Positions 8,811-17,183 of a stretch of DNA of 27,513 nt are shown one piece after another (the first letter of the stretch is position 1; each line of letters begins with the position of its first letter). Both the position numbers and the translations under genes were made by a program. Below the pieces are notes generated by a model that saw only the letters and a program-made list of their open reading frames with translations, ran no database searches and was not told the DNA's origin. The DNA lies in contig CAKUZO010000020.1 of the NCBI GenBank assembly GCA_934717895.1, forward strand, positions 1 to 27,513, given 5' to 3'. The stretch comes from an uncultured Candidatus Melainabacteria bacterium. GTDB lineage: Bacteria > Cyanobacteriota > Vampirovibrionia > Gastranaerophilales > Gastranaerophilaceae.

Positions 8811-9442
8811 TATTCGTCCTCCTTATCAATCTTGCTGTCTGAGGTCTCAACGGGAGTTGCAACTTGTTTTGTCCAAATTTTTTCAAAGAATTTTGCCATT
8901 AGAATTGCACTAACAAAGGCAATTCCTGTCACAAGAAGAGTCGGGGCAATAATTTCTGTCGGATTTTTGTAGCCAATTCCGATTAAAACAGCGATTACTG
9001 TTGCCGGAACAAGCTGAAAGCCGGCAGTATTCATTGCCAAAAACATACACATTGCATTTGAGGCAGAAGATTTATCTATATTTTGTTTTTGTAGTTCTTC
9101 CATAGCTTTTAGGCCAATTGGTGTCGCCGCATTTGAGAGCCCGAAAGCGTTTGCAGAAACACTCATTGCAATGTCGCCGATGGCTGGTGAGTCTTCCGGT
9201 ATTTCGTTAAATAATCTCTTGGTAATAGGTTTGATGATTTTTGCAATAATTTTTACAAGCCCGCATTGCTCAGCAATTTTCATCATTCCGAGCCAAAAAG
9301 CCATAATTCCGATGAGAGAAAACGCAACTTTTACGGACAATTCAGCCCCTGTTAAAATTGAATTAACAACATCTGAAAGTTTGCCGTTGAGTGCACCTGC
9401 GATTATCGAAACTACTATCAAAAAATAGAAAATATAATTCAT
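8810..9442 (-). CDS. spmA: Spore maturation protein A homologue
   Basis: This 210-residue polytopic membrane protein is the partner of SpmB. It has the family patterns GIMAFWLGMMKIAEQCGLVKIIAKIIKP, FNEIPEDSPAIGDIAMSVSANAFGLSNAATPIGLKAMEELQ and AMCMFLAMNTAGFQLVPATVIA in order, and ends in a polar tail (about 190-210). It is first in a two-gene operon with spmB. There is no Shine-Dalgarno before the ATG. An extended -10 box lies 6 nt upstream, pointing to a leaderless transcript. It is divergent from valS. The biochemical role outside sporulation is not established. Confidence 0.9.
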   Translation of the reverse strand: MNYIFYFLIVVSIIAGALNGKLSDVVNSILTGAELSVKVAFSLIGIMAFWLGMMKIAEQCGLVKIIAKIIKPITKRLFNEIPEDSPAIGDIAMSVSANAFGLSNAATPIGLKAMEELQKQNIDKSSASNAMCMFLAMNTAGFQLVPATVIAVLIGIGYKNPTEIIAPTLLVTGIAFVSAILMAKFFEKIWTKQVATPVETSDSKIDKEDE

Positions 9443-9448
9443 GGTTAA

Positions 9449-9457
9449 ATTATAACA
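9449..9457 (-). promoter_or_regulatory. Extended -10 promoter of spmA-spmB
   Basis: The minus strand reads TGTTATAAT (9457-9449), a consensus extended -10 element that can compensate for a weak -35 box (TTCGTT 17 bp upstream). The box ends 6 nt before the spmA ATG. Confidence 0.6.
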
Positions 9458-9551
9458 TGTAAATTAAATTCAACGAAATATGTTTATAAATTTTATTTTT
9501 TATTTTTTTGTGATATTTTAGAAATATACGAAAAATAAGAAGGATTTTTAT

Positions 9552-12221
9552 ATGACAACTACTAAGATTGAAGATTTACCTACGGTTTACGACCCCAAAG
9601 AAACAGAAGACAGTATTTATAAATTTTGGGAAGATGGAGAATATTTTAAGGCTGATGCAAAAAGCGACAAACCGCCTTATTCTATCGTAATTCCGCCTCC
9701 AAACGTTACAGGAGTTTTGCACATGGGGCACGCTTTGGACGAAACTTTGCAAGATATTTTGGTTCGTTACCACAGAATGGCAGGATATGAAACTCTTTGG
9801 GTTCCGGGAACTGACCACGCAGGTTTGGCAACTCAAAATGTTGTTGAAAGACAACTCGCAAAAGAAGGTTTGACTCGTTATGATTTGGGTAGAGAAAAGT
9901 TTGTTGAAAGAACTTGGGAATGGACAAATCAGCACAAGAGTGCAATCTTAGACCAGTGCAAGCGTTTGGGTGCTTCTTTTGACCGTTCAAGAGAAAGATT
10001 TACTTTTGACAAAGGTTGTTCTGATGCGGTTAAAGAAGTATTTGTAAGACTTTATGAAAAAGGCTTGATTTACAAAGGCAAGTATATTGTAAACTGGTGT
10101 CCTCGTTGTAACAGTGCGATTTCTGACGTTGAAACAGAATATGCAACTGAACAAGGGCACATGTGGGAAATTTCTTACCCTGTAAAAGGTGAAAGTGGAG
10201 CTATTATTGTTGCAACAACTCGTCCTGAAACAATGTTCGGCGATGTTGCGATTGCTGTTCACCCGGACGATCATAAATATTCTGAATTAATCGGAAAAAC
10301 TGTTATTATTCCGCTTTCAGGTAGAGAAATTCCGATTATTGCCGATGAATATGTTGACAAAAACTTTGGAACAGGGGCTGTTAAGATCACTCCTGCACAC
10401 GATCCGAACGACTTTGAAGTTGGAAAACGTCATAACTTAAATCCAATTTGGGTTATTAATAATGACGGTACAATGAAGGCTTGTGGAGAAGTTCCACAAG
10501 ATCTTCACGGCTTAGACAGATACGAAGCCAGAGAAAAAGTTGTTGGAATGCTTTCTTATAACAATTTCTTGCTAAGAACTCGTGATCACGAGCACAATGT
10601 AGGTAAATGTCAACGTTGCGGCACAACAATTGAACCGCTTCTTTCAGAACAATGGTTTGTAAAAATGGAGCCTTTGGCAAAAGAAGCAATTGCAGCCGTA
10701 AAAGATGGTAGAATTAAGTTTGTACCTGAAAGATGGGAAAAGAATTATTTGGGCTGGATGGAAAACATTCGTGACTGGTGTATTTCTCGTCAAATCTGGT
10801 GGGGACACCAAATTCCGGCTTATTACCACAAAGTTACAGGTGAAATGGTTGTAGCAAAAGAAAATCCGGATCCTGAAAATTACGTACAAGATACAGATTG
10901 CCTTGATACGTGGTTCTCATCAGGGTTGTGGCCTTTCTCTACAATGGGTTGGCCAAATACCGAAAGTGAAGATTTCAAGAAATTCTACCCAACAACAACT
11001 CTTGTAACAGGTTTTGATATTATTTTCTTCTGGGTTGCAAGAATGATTACTATGGGCTTGGAGTTCACGAAAAAAGCTCCTTTTTCAACAGTTTATATTC
11101 ACGGTCTTATTCGTGATGAAAAAGGTCAAAAGATGTCAAAATCTAAGGGCAACACAATTGATCCGGTTAAAATTATTGACAAATACGGTTGTGACGCTTT
11201 GAGATTTACAATGACTTCACTTTGTACTTATGGCGGTCAAGATATCAAGATGAGCGAAGAGAGATTTGAATATGGAAGAAACTTCGCAAACAAAATCTGG
11301 AATGCTTCAAGATTTGTATTGATGAACCTTGATGGTGTAGATGATAAGGATATTGATTATTCAAATTTGACAATTGCTGACAAGTGGATTTTGGATAAAT
11401 TGAATAAAACAGCCAAAGAAGTTAATGAAAATATTAAAGAATTCAGAATTGGTGAAGTTGCTCACGTTCTTTATGATTTCTTCTGGAATTCATATTGCGA
11501 TTGGTATGTTGAAATCGCTAAAATTCAACTTCAAGACGCTGAACTTAGAGCAAACACTCAAAGAGTTTTGAGATACGTTCTTGATATGTCTTTGAGAATG
11601 CTTCACCCTGTAATGCCTCATATTACAGAACGTGTATGGCAGTTGATTTCAAAACCTTCTAAACAGTTGGGTGATGACGAAATGAAGTCAGCGATTGTTG
11701 TTTCTAACTTCCCTATATTTAGAGAAGAATTGGACTTCCCGAAAGAAGCTCAGGAAATGGAATTGGTGTTTGAAACAATTACTTCTTTGAGAAATGTTCG
11801 ACAAAGTTTTAATATTTCACCTTCAATTAAATGTGATATTGAAATTAGGGCAGATAAAGACGAAAAGCCAATTTTTGAAGAGATTGAAGCTTATATTAAG
11901 CGTTTAGCAAGGGTTGAAAATATTTCTTATGCAGAGATGAGTGCTCCTGTACCACCAAAGAGTGCAACAGCCGTTGTATCTGCATCAAAAATTATTTTGC
12001 CGTTGGCTGATTTAATTGATCTTGATGCTGAAATTGCTCGTCAACAAAAGAAATTGGATAAATTAACTAATGAAAAGAAATCGCTTTCAGGAAGAATTAA
12101 TAATCCGAAATTTGTTGCAAATGCTCCAAAAGAATTGATTGAGCAAACAAAATCAAGAATTGAAGAAATTGAGGTTCAAGAAAAAACAATTTCTGATTTG
12201 ATTAAATCATTAAGGGCGTAA
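9552..12221 (+). CDS. valS: Valyl-tRNA synthetase
   Basis: This 889-residue class I aminoacyl-tRNA synthetase charges tRNA-Val with valine and edits mischarged threonine. The HIGH motif is HMGH (57-60) within PPPNVTGVLHMGHA, followed by GTDHAGLATQ. The editing domain carries TTRPETMFGD and the FGTGAVKITPAHDPNDFEVG motif. The second signature is KMSKS at 527-531. An anticodon-binding domain follows. The C-terminal 65 residues form the coiled-coil arm typical of ValS. The length is normal. The Shine-Dalgarno AAGAAGGA precedes the ATG at 9552. A possible extended -10 (TGATATTTT, 9511-9519) lies upstream. No T-box leader is visible in the short 5' region. A terminator follows at 12247. Confidence 0.98.
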   Translation: MTTTKIEDLPTVYDPKETEDSIYKFWEDGEYFKADAKSDKPPYSIVIPPPNVTGVLHMGHALDETLQDILVRYHRMAGYETLWVPGTDHAGLATQNVVERQLAKEGLTRYDLGREKFVERTWEWTNQHKSAILDQCKRLGASFDRSRERFTFDKGCSDAVKEVFVRLYEKGLIYKGKYIVNWCPRCNSAISDVETEYATEQGHMWEISYPVKGESGAIIVATTRPETMFGDVAIAVHPDDHKYSELIGKTVIIPLSGREIPIIADEYVDKNFGTGAVKITPAHDPNDFEVGKRHNLNPIWVINNDGTMKACGEVPQDLHGLDRYEAREKVVGMLSYNNFLLRTRDHEHNVGKCQRCGTTIEPLLSEQWFVKMEPLAKEAIAAVKDGRIKFVPERWEKNYLGWMENIRDWCISRQIWWGHQIPAYYHKVTGEMVVAKENPDPENYVQDTDCLDTWFSSGLWPFSTMGWPNTESEDFKKFYPTTTLVTGFDIIFFWVARMITMGLEFTKKAPFSTVYIHGLIRDEKGQKMSKSKGNTIDPVKIIDKYGCDALRFTMTSLCTYGGQDIKMSEERFEYGRNFANKIWNASRFVLMNLDGVDDKDIDYSNLTIADKWILDKLNKTAKEVNENIKEFRIGEVAHVLYDFFWNSYCDWYVEIAKIQLQDAELRANTQRVLRYVLDMSLRMLHPVMPHITERVWQLISKPSKQLGDDEMKSAIVVSNFPIFREELDFPKEAQEMELVFETITSLRNVRQSFNISPSIKCDIEIRADKDEKPIFEEIEAYIKRLARVENISYAEMSAPVPPKSATAVVSASKIILPLADLIDLDAEIARQQKKLDKLTNEKKSLSGRINNPKFVANAPKELIEQTKSRIEEIEVQEKTISDLIKSLRA

Positions 12222-12246
12222 ATCAGCTAAAATAAGTAATATACAG

Positions 12247-12274
12247 AATGAGGTTTGTTGTTAAACCTCATTTT
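12247..12274 (+). terminator. Intrinsic terminator after valS
   Basis: A 10-bp stem (12247-12256 with 12263-12272) encloses the loop GTTGTT. A short T-rich stretch follows it. Confidence 0.75.
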
Positions 12275-12309
12275 GTGTTGCAAAAATGTTACGAGAATTT
12301 ACAAAAAAC

Positions 12310-12338
12310 TTTACAAATTTTTAAAATTTTGTTACAAT
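12310..12338 (+). promoter_or_regulatory. Promoter of the ribosomal protein S1 gene
   Basis: TTTACA (12310-12315), a 17-bp spacer and TACAAT (12333-12338). It lies just after the valS terminator, so the transcript would carry about 40 nt of leader before the start at 12384. Confidence 0.7.
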
Positions 12339-12383
12339 ATGAGTAAAGTTAATAGAATAGTGTCTTATGACAATGGAGTGAAA

Positions 12384-13448
12384 ATGACATCAAGTGAGTT
12401 AGATTTTGAAGAACTATTGAAACAGTACGATTACAAGTTTCAAAAAGGTGATTTAGTTAAAGGCATCGTATGTGGTTATGACAGTCAGGGCGTAATGGTT
12501 GACATCGGCGCAAAGACAATTGCGGTTGTCCCAACACGTGAAGCTGTTGACAAAGATGAAAATGTGGAAAAGAAATTCGAAAAAGGTAAAGAATACGAAT
12601 TTTTGATTATAAGAGAAGAAGATGAAGATGGCAAATTCTTGTTGTCTAAGAAAAAAGTTGATCTAGCATATGCTTGGAAAGAACTTGAAAAAGCAAAAGA
12701 AGCTGATGAAACAATTCTTGGTACAATTGCCGGTGTTGTTAAAGGCGGTGTACTTGTTGAAGTTTCAGGTGTTAGAGGTTTTGTTCCTTCTTCTCAATTA
12801 AGAGCTAAGGAAAATGAGTTGACTGTTGGTGAAAAATTGGAAGTTAAAATCTTAACTTTGGATCCTCAACAAAGTAACTTTATTCTTTCTAATAAAAAAG
12901 TTTACGAAGATAGTGCTGTTGAAGCGAGAAAAAATGTGTTCTCTCAAATCGAAGCAGGACAAGTTGTTAAAGGTGACGTTGTAAGAATTACAGATTTCGG
13001 TGCTTTCATTGATTTGGGCGGAATTGATGGCTTGTTGCCACTTTCTCAATTGTCTTGGAGATGGATTGATCACCCGACAGATATTTTGAATGTAGGTGAT
13101 AAAATTGATGTTGAAGTTATTGCAGTCGACCATGACAAACAACGTGTATCATTGAGTTTGAAAAACCTTGAACCTGATCCGTGGGTTGAAGCTGAAAAAA
13201 ATATTAAAGAAGGCGATAAAGTTGAAGGCACTATTACAAGAATTAAGCACTTTGGTGCATTTGTAGAAGTGTTCCCTGGGGTTGAAGCGTTGTTGCCGCA
13301 TGCGGAAGTTGTTGAGTTGCAAAACCAAAAAGATTGCATCTTGCAAGCCGGTGACAAAATTGATACTTATATCTTGAAATTCAATCCGGCAGATAAACGT
13401 ATTGCTTTGACAATCAATCCGGATAAGGTTTCTTCGGAAGAAGAATAA
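12384..13448 (+). CDS. rpsA: Ribosomal protein S1 with four S1 domains
   Basis: From the ATG at 12384 the protein has 354 residues and four consecutive S1 RNA-binding domains, at about 18-93, 105-178, 192-268 and 280-352. Domains 3 and 4 have the best consensus (VKGDVVRITDFGAFIDLGG and VEGTITRIKHFGAFVEVFPG). S1 binds single-stranded leader RNA and delivers mRNA to the 30S subunit. A four-domain protein is shorter than the six-domain proteobacterial form and closer to the shorter S1 proteins of other phyla. The frame stays open upstream to 12255, but that stretch contains the valS terminator and the promoter. The start at 12384 has the Shine-Dalgarno GGAG 5 nt upstream, so the longer reading is rejected. 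A related S1-domain protein is an alternative name. Confidence 0.9.
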   Translation: MTSSELDFEELLKQYDYKFQKGDLVKGIVCGYDSQGVMVDIGAKTIAVVPTREAVDKDENVEKKFEKGKEYEFLIIREEDEDGKFLLSKKKVDLAYAWKELEKAKEADETILGTIAGVVKGGVLVEVSGVRGFVPSSQLRAKENELTVGEKLEVKILTLDPQQSNFILSNKKVYEDSAVEARKNVFSQIEAGQVVKGDVVRITDFGAFIDLGGIDGLLPLSQLSWRWIDHPTDILNVGDKIDVEVIAVDHDKQRVSLSLKNLEPDPWVEAEKNIKEGDKVEGTITRIKHFGAFVEVFPGVEALLPHAEVVELQNQKDCILQAGDKIDTYILKFNPADKRIALTINPDKVSSEEE

Positions 13449-13484
13449 AAATTTTAAATTAAATCTTTTTTCATAAATCAAGCT

Positions 13485-13507
13485 GAGGCGAAAGCCTCTT
13501 TTTTTTT
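13485..13507 (+). terminator. Intrinsic terminator after rpsA
   Basis: A 5-bp GC-rich stem GAGGC/GCCTC (13485-13489 with 13494-13498) is closed by a GAAA tetraloop. The T run at 13499-13507 follows immediately. Confidence 0.9.
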
Positions 13508-13510
13508 ATA

Positions 13511-13550
13511 TTAGTTAAGTATGACAGAATTTTTTGTCATACTTAACTAA
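13511..13550. repeat. Perfect 16-bp inverted repeat
   Basis: TTAGTTAAGTATGACA (13511-13526) pairs perfectly with 13535-13550 around the 8-nt loop GAATTTTT. It lies between the rpsA terminator and the end of the convergent small gene. There is no T run on either side, so it is not a canonical intrinsic terminator. It could still stop or protect the minus-strand transcript. Confidence 0.85.
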
Positions 13551-13558
13551 TAAAAGGG

Positions 13559-13756
13559 TTAAAAATTATTATTTATTGTATCTTGTGTTTCTTGCTTATT
13601 TTGTTTGTCTGCTTCAAAAAACTTGTTGATTGTTTTTTCATTTTTGATTGCATTCATGGTACTTTCTTGTGCGTTGTTTTTTGCACCTGTAAAATCAACA
13701 TTAAAATAAGCCCAAATGCCAGCAGCAACAAGTAATAAAATAATAATCCATTTCAT
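13559..13756 (-). CDS. Small single-pass membrane protein, unknown
   Basis: This 65-residue protein has an N-terminal hydrophobic helix (about residues 3-19, WIIILLLVAAGIWAYF) after a single Lys. A polar tail rich in Asn, Lys, Gln and Glu follows, so it is likely an anchored protein with its tail outside the cytoplasm. No lipobox Cys is present. Its reality is supported by an excellent Shine-Dalgarno (GAGGAGGA, about 13764-13771) 8 nt before the ATG. It is convergent with rpsA and divergent from murC. No family is recognised. Confidence 0.7.
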   Translation of the reverse strand: MKWIIILLLVAAGIWAYFNVDFTGAKNNAQESTMNAIKNEKTINKFFEADKQNKQETQDTINNNF

Positions 13757-13909
13757 AGTAAAATCCTCCTCTTTTTATAACAAAATTATTCTAGTATTTT
13801 ATATTTCAAAAGACATCAAATATTTAGTTGATTTTATATAGGAAAATAAAATTCAAAAAAATTCCTCTTTACAAATAGTAAAATTAAGCCCTTGTCAAGA
13901 TTTATGTAT

Positions 13910-13943
13910 TATAATGTTATGGTAGGTGTTCTTTGGCTATAAT
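13910..13943 (+). promoter_or_regulatory. Candidate -10 boxes upstream of the murC operon
   Basis: Perfect TATAAT hexamers occur at 13910-13915 and 13938-13943, and a third at 13979-13984. None has a convincing -35 box at 16-18 bp. The first two would give a leader that includes the AAGGGA ribosome-binding site at 13984-13989. Which one is used cannot be decided from the sequence. Confidence 0.4.
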
Positions 13944-13997
13944 TTATTTAGAAAAAGCAGAGAACGGCATATAATTAGTATAATAAGGGATAGAACT

Positions 13998-15377
13998 TTG
14001 GATAATAAAAAATATTATTTTATCGCAATTGGCGGTGTTGGAATGAGTGGTTTAGCAAAATACTTGTTAGAAAACGGGTGTGATGTTTCAGGCTCTGATA
14101 TTGTGGACAGTAAATATATAGACAAGTTGAGAAAACTCGGCGCTAAGGTTTATATCGGACAAAAGAAAGAAAATGTGCCGTCTGATGCAATTGTTGTAGC
14201 AAGCACTGCCATCAGAGAAAATAATCCGGAGATGGTTCGAGCAAGAGAATTGGGCTTGAAAGTTTACCACAGATCAGATATTTTAGCAGAAATTTCAAGA
14301 TGGGGTAAGTTTTTCCTAGGATACTCTGGAACTCACGGAAAAACAACAACTAGCGGACTTTCATCTTATGTACTAGAAAAAGCAGGATTGAAACCTTCTT
14401 ACGTTGTTGGTGGAATTATTCCGGAAATCGGCAACAATGCACATTCACAAGATGGAAAATTCTTCTGTGCCGAACTTGATGAAAGTGATGGAACTATTGT
14501 AAAATATGCTCCAAATATTTGTGTAGTCAATAATTTGGAACCTGATCACTTAGATTTTTATAAAGATGGTTTGAAATCAATTTTGGAAACTTTTGAGAAA
14601 TTTATTTCAAACATGTCTGAGGAGTCAGTTGTGTTGGTAAATAAGGATTGCGAAGCTACAATGTCTTTGCATAGCCATAAGACTATGACGTTTGGGCTGT
14701 CAGATGCTGATTATACGGCTAAAAACATTGAATTTAAGGCAGATTGCACAACTTTTGATATTTATTATAAAAGCGAATTCTTGACTGATATGAAGATAAT
14801 TTTGCGTGGTAAACACAATGTTTATAACGCATTATCAGTACTTGCAAGCTTACATCAGGCAGGTGTTGATATTAGTCTTGTAAAACCGCACTTTGCAACT
14901 TTCTCAGGCATGGGCAGACGTTTCCAAAAAGTTGGAGAATTTGACGGCGTGACTGTGTTTGATGACTATGCACATCACCCAACTGAGGTAAAAGCGACTC
15001 TTTCTTCTGCTGAGGGAATGACTGGAAAGCATGTAATTGCAGTATTTCAACCGCACAGATATACTCGTTTGAAAAACTTGTGGAAAGAATTTTTGGACGC
15101 TTTTTCAGGTGTTGATAAAGTTGTTGTAACAGATGTTTATGCAGCATCAGAAGACCCGATTGAAGGAATTAATTCAGAAAGATTTGCAAAAGATTTGTCA
15201 GAACATATTTCTATCCCTTGTGAGTATATTGGTGGAAGTATTGCTGATGTTGCAAAAAAACTTTATCCGGAACTTAAAAAAGATGATGTTGTAATCGGTT
15301 TGGGAGCAGGAACAATTACAAACTTGTCAAAAGAATTGCAAAATGCAAGAAACGAGGCTGTTGGTGTTGCAAACTGA
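13998..15377 (+). CDS. murC: UDP-N-acetylmuramate--L-alanine ligase
   Basis: MurC adds L-alanine to UDP-MurNAc using ATP, the first step of the peptidoglycan stem peptide. The N-terminal Rossmann motif is IAIGGVGMSGL. The ATP P-loop is GYSGTHGKTTTSG. ELDESDGT, NNLEPDHLDFY, FDDYAHHPTEVKATL and QPHRYTR follow in the family order. The frame is open from a GTG at 13926. I prefer the TTG at 13998 because AAGGGA lies 8 nt upstream and the protein (460 residues) then begins just before the conserved core, as in other MurC proteins. The upstream reading adds 24 residues without homology. This is the first gene of an operon with murB, ddl, ftsQ and nadE, and its end overlaps murB. Confidence 0.96.
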   Translation: MDNKKYYFIAIGGVGMSGLAKYLLENGCDVSGSDIVDSKYIDKLRKLGAKVYIGQKKENVPSDAIVVASTAIRENNPEMVRARELGLKVYHRSDILAEISRWGKFFLGYSGTHGKTTTSGLSSYVLEKAGLKPSYVVGGIIPEIGNNAHSQDGKFFCAELDESDGTIVKYAPNICVVNNLEPDHLDFYKDGLKSILETFEKFISNMSEESVVLVNKDCEATMSLHSHKTMTFGLSDADYTAKNIEFKADCTTFDIYYKSEFLTDMKIILRGKHNVYNALSVLASLHQAGVDISLVKPHFATFSGMGRRFQKVGEFDGVTVFDDYAHHPTEVKATLSSAEGMTGKHVIAVFQPHRYTRLKNLWKEFLDAFSGVDKVVVTDVYAASEDPIEGINSERFAKDLSEHISIPCEYIGGSIADVAKKLYPELKKDDVVIGLGAGTITNLSKELQNARNEAVGVAN

Positions 15378-16257
15378 TTTTGACATAAAAAAATCTACAT
15401 CATTTAAAATTGGTGGAAAAATCGCTCGGTTTTATTCGCCGGAAACGATTGATGAATTTCTTAAAATCATTAAAAAAGAGCCAAACGCTTTTATTGCCGG
15501 CAATTTGACAAATGTTTTGGTGTCATCTGATGGCTTTGATGGAGCTGTAATTTCTACAAAAAAACTTAATAATGTAGAAGTCAAAGACCGAAACATCATT
15601 GCAGGAGCAGGTGTGCGAGGAACAAAACTTTCGAAAGTGGCTTTGGAAAACGGTTTGAGCGGACTGGAATTTATGATTGCTTTTCCCGGCTCTATTGGTG
15701 GAGAAGTATTTATGAATGCCGGTGCCCATGGGCAAGATGTTGCATCAGTTTTTAAGTCTGCCAAAATTTATTGTCCTGAAAAGGGTGTTATGACGCTTTC
15801 AAAAGATGAGATGGAGTTTGCTTATAGAACTTCGATTTGTCAAAAAAATCCTTATACAGTTTTGGAAGCAGAGTTTGAATTAGAACCGTCAGAAGGCACA
15901 AAAATTCAGGCTAAAATGGACGAGAATTTGGCTTTTCGCAAGGATAAGCAACCGCCGTTGACTTTGCCTAACTGCGGAAGTACATTCCGTAATCCACAAG
16001 GCGATTCTGCCGGAAGATTGCTCGATTCAGTTGGGGCAAAAGGTTTGAAAGTCGGAGGAATGAAGGTTTGGGAAAACCACGCAAACTTTATTGTCAACGA
16101 AAATGAAGCAACATCGCTTGATGCTTTGCGTCTAATGCTTGAAATGTATAATCGTGTAAAAGAAAAATTTGATATAGAATTACAGCCGGAAGTTAGATTT
16201 CTGGGTGGAAAAAATGAAGAAGAGGTTGAAATATGCAAAATATTGTATCGAAAATAG
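15364..16257 (+). CDS. murB: UDP-N-acetylenolpyruvoylglucosamine reductase
   Basis: MurB reduces UDP-GlcNAc-enolpyruvate to UDP-MurNAc with NADPH and FAD. The FAD domain shows SFKIGG, AGNLTNVLVS and GLEFMIAFPGSIGGEVFMNAGAHGQ. The catalytic Ser lies in NCGSTFRNP, and the Glu in the C-terminal QPEVRFLG. The length (about 300) and the motif spacing fit the shorter type II MurB. An in-frame ATG at 15343 exists inside murC without a Shine-Dalgarno. GAGG at 15354-15357 favours the GTG at 15364 (or TTG at 15367), leaving a 14-nt overlap with murC. The 3' end overlaps ddl by 25 nt, so translation is probably coupled through the cluster. Confidence 0.96.
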   Translation: MLQTDFDIKKSTSFKIGGKIARFYSPETIDEFLKIIKKEPNAFIAGNLTNVLVSSDGFDGAVISTKKLNNVEVKDRNIIAGAGVRGTKLSKVALENGLSGLEFMIAFPGSIGGEVFMNAGAHGQDVASVFKSAKIYCPEKGVMTLSKDEMEFAYRTSICQKNPYTVLEAEFELEPSEGTKIQAKMDENLAFRKDKQPPLTLPNCGSTFRNPQGDSAGRLLDSVGAKGLKVGGMKVWENHANFIVNENEATSLDALRLMLEMYNRVKEKFDIELQPEVRFLGGKNEEEVEICKILYRK

Positions 16258-17183
16258 ATAAAAATGCAAAAATTGCTGTCCTTTGCGGCGGAATGTCATC
16301 TGAAGCAGAAGTTTCAATGAGATCAGGCAAAGGTTGCTTTGATGCGTTGCAGAGATTGGGTTACAAGAACTCTGAAATGGTTATTGTGGATAAAGATATT
16401 GCAAACAAGTTGAAATGTGGCAACTTTGACTATGCGTTCAACGCTCTTCATGGGAAATACGGAGAAGACGGCTGTATTCAAGGCGTTTTGGAAATTTTGC
16501 AAATCCCTTACACAGGTTGTGGAGTAATGGCTAGTTCTTTGTGTATGAATAAGGAATATACAAAACGAATTTTGTCTACAAACAAAAATATTATTATGGC
16601 TAAATCTGCTTTTATCAGAAAAGGCGACGATTTGTTTGAAAAAACAAAAGATTTGACATATCCGCTTTTTGTAAAACCTGTTAGTGAAGGTTCAAGCTTT
16701 GGTATGACAAAGGTTGACAAGGCGGAAGATTTGAAATCTGCTTATGAAACCGCAATCAAATACAATGACGATGTTTTGATTGAAGAGTTTATCGACGGAT
16801 TTTTTGTAACTGTTGGCGTTTTGGAAAAAGATGGCAAGGCTTTTGCCACAGAAATTCTTGAAATAAGACCAAAAACTGAATGGTATGACTTTGAGGCAAA
16901 ATATACAACAGGCATGTCTGAATTTATTTGTCCTGCAAGGTTGTCAAAAGAAGTTACGGAGCGTGTAAAACAAGCTGCTGTTGAAGCGTTTGAAACTGCC
17001 GGTTGTAGAAGTGTTTCAAGAGTAGATTTTATGATGAAAGACGATGTTCCATACGTTTTGGAAATCAATACAAGCCCTGGAATGACAGTGGTAAGTGATC
17101 TTCCGGCTCAGGCAAAAGCAATGGATATTGATTACGACAATTTGGTGCAGTTAATTTTGAACAGTGCAGGTTTAAACAAATAG
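16233..17183 (+). CDS. ddl: D-alanine--D-alanine ligase
   Basis: This 316-residue ATP-grasp enzyme joins two D-alanines for the peptidoglycan stem. Visible motifs are CGGMSSEAEVSMRSG (N-terminal, about 18-32), HGKYGEDGCIQG, SSLCMNKEYTKRIL, the ATP-grasp segment PLFVKPVSEGSSFGMTKV, IEEFIDG, the omega-loop region YDFEAKY and the metal site EINTSPGMT. The conserved AKY loop fits D-Ala rather than D-lactate specificity. The ATG at 16233 has AGAGG 7 nt upstream, inside murB, and the two genes overlap by 25 nt. The stop is immediately followed by the ftsQ start (TAGATG). Confidence 0.97.
   Translation: MQNIVSKIDKNAKIAVLCGGMSSEAEVSMRSGKGCFDALQRLGYKNSEMVIVDKDIANKLKCGNFDYAFNALHGKYGEDGCIQGVLEILQIPYTGCGVMASSLCMNKEYTKRILSTNKNIIMAKSAFIRKGDDLFEKTKDLTYPLFVKPVSEGSSFGMTKVDKAEDLKSAYETAIKYNDDVLIEEFIDGFFVTVGVLEKDGKAFATEILEIRPKTEWYDFEAKYTTGMSEFICPARLSKEVTERVKQAAVEAFETAGCRSVSRVDFMMKDDVPYVLEINTSPGMTVVSDLPAQAKAMDIDYDNLVQLILNSAGLNK

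Noticed and set aside
9443..9551. T-box or other riboswitch before valS
   Set aside because: The region is short and extremely AT-rich, with no T-box sequence or stable stem-loops visible.
9576..10889. Several antisense ORFs of 77-119 residues within valS
   Set aside because: They overlap a fully conserved synthetase, have no ribosome-binding sites and read as shadow translations.
12255..12383. 43-residue N-terminal extension of the S1 protein
   Set aside because: The stretch contains the valS terminator and the S1 promoter, has no homology to S1, and the ATG at 12384 has its own Shine-Dalgarno.
13919..13942. Seven-codon ORF (MVGVLWL) just after a TATAAT box upstream of murC
   Set aside because: It could be a leader peptide, but there is no Shine-Dalgarno, no attenuator structure and no amino-acid signature, so chance is the simpler reading.
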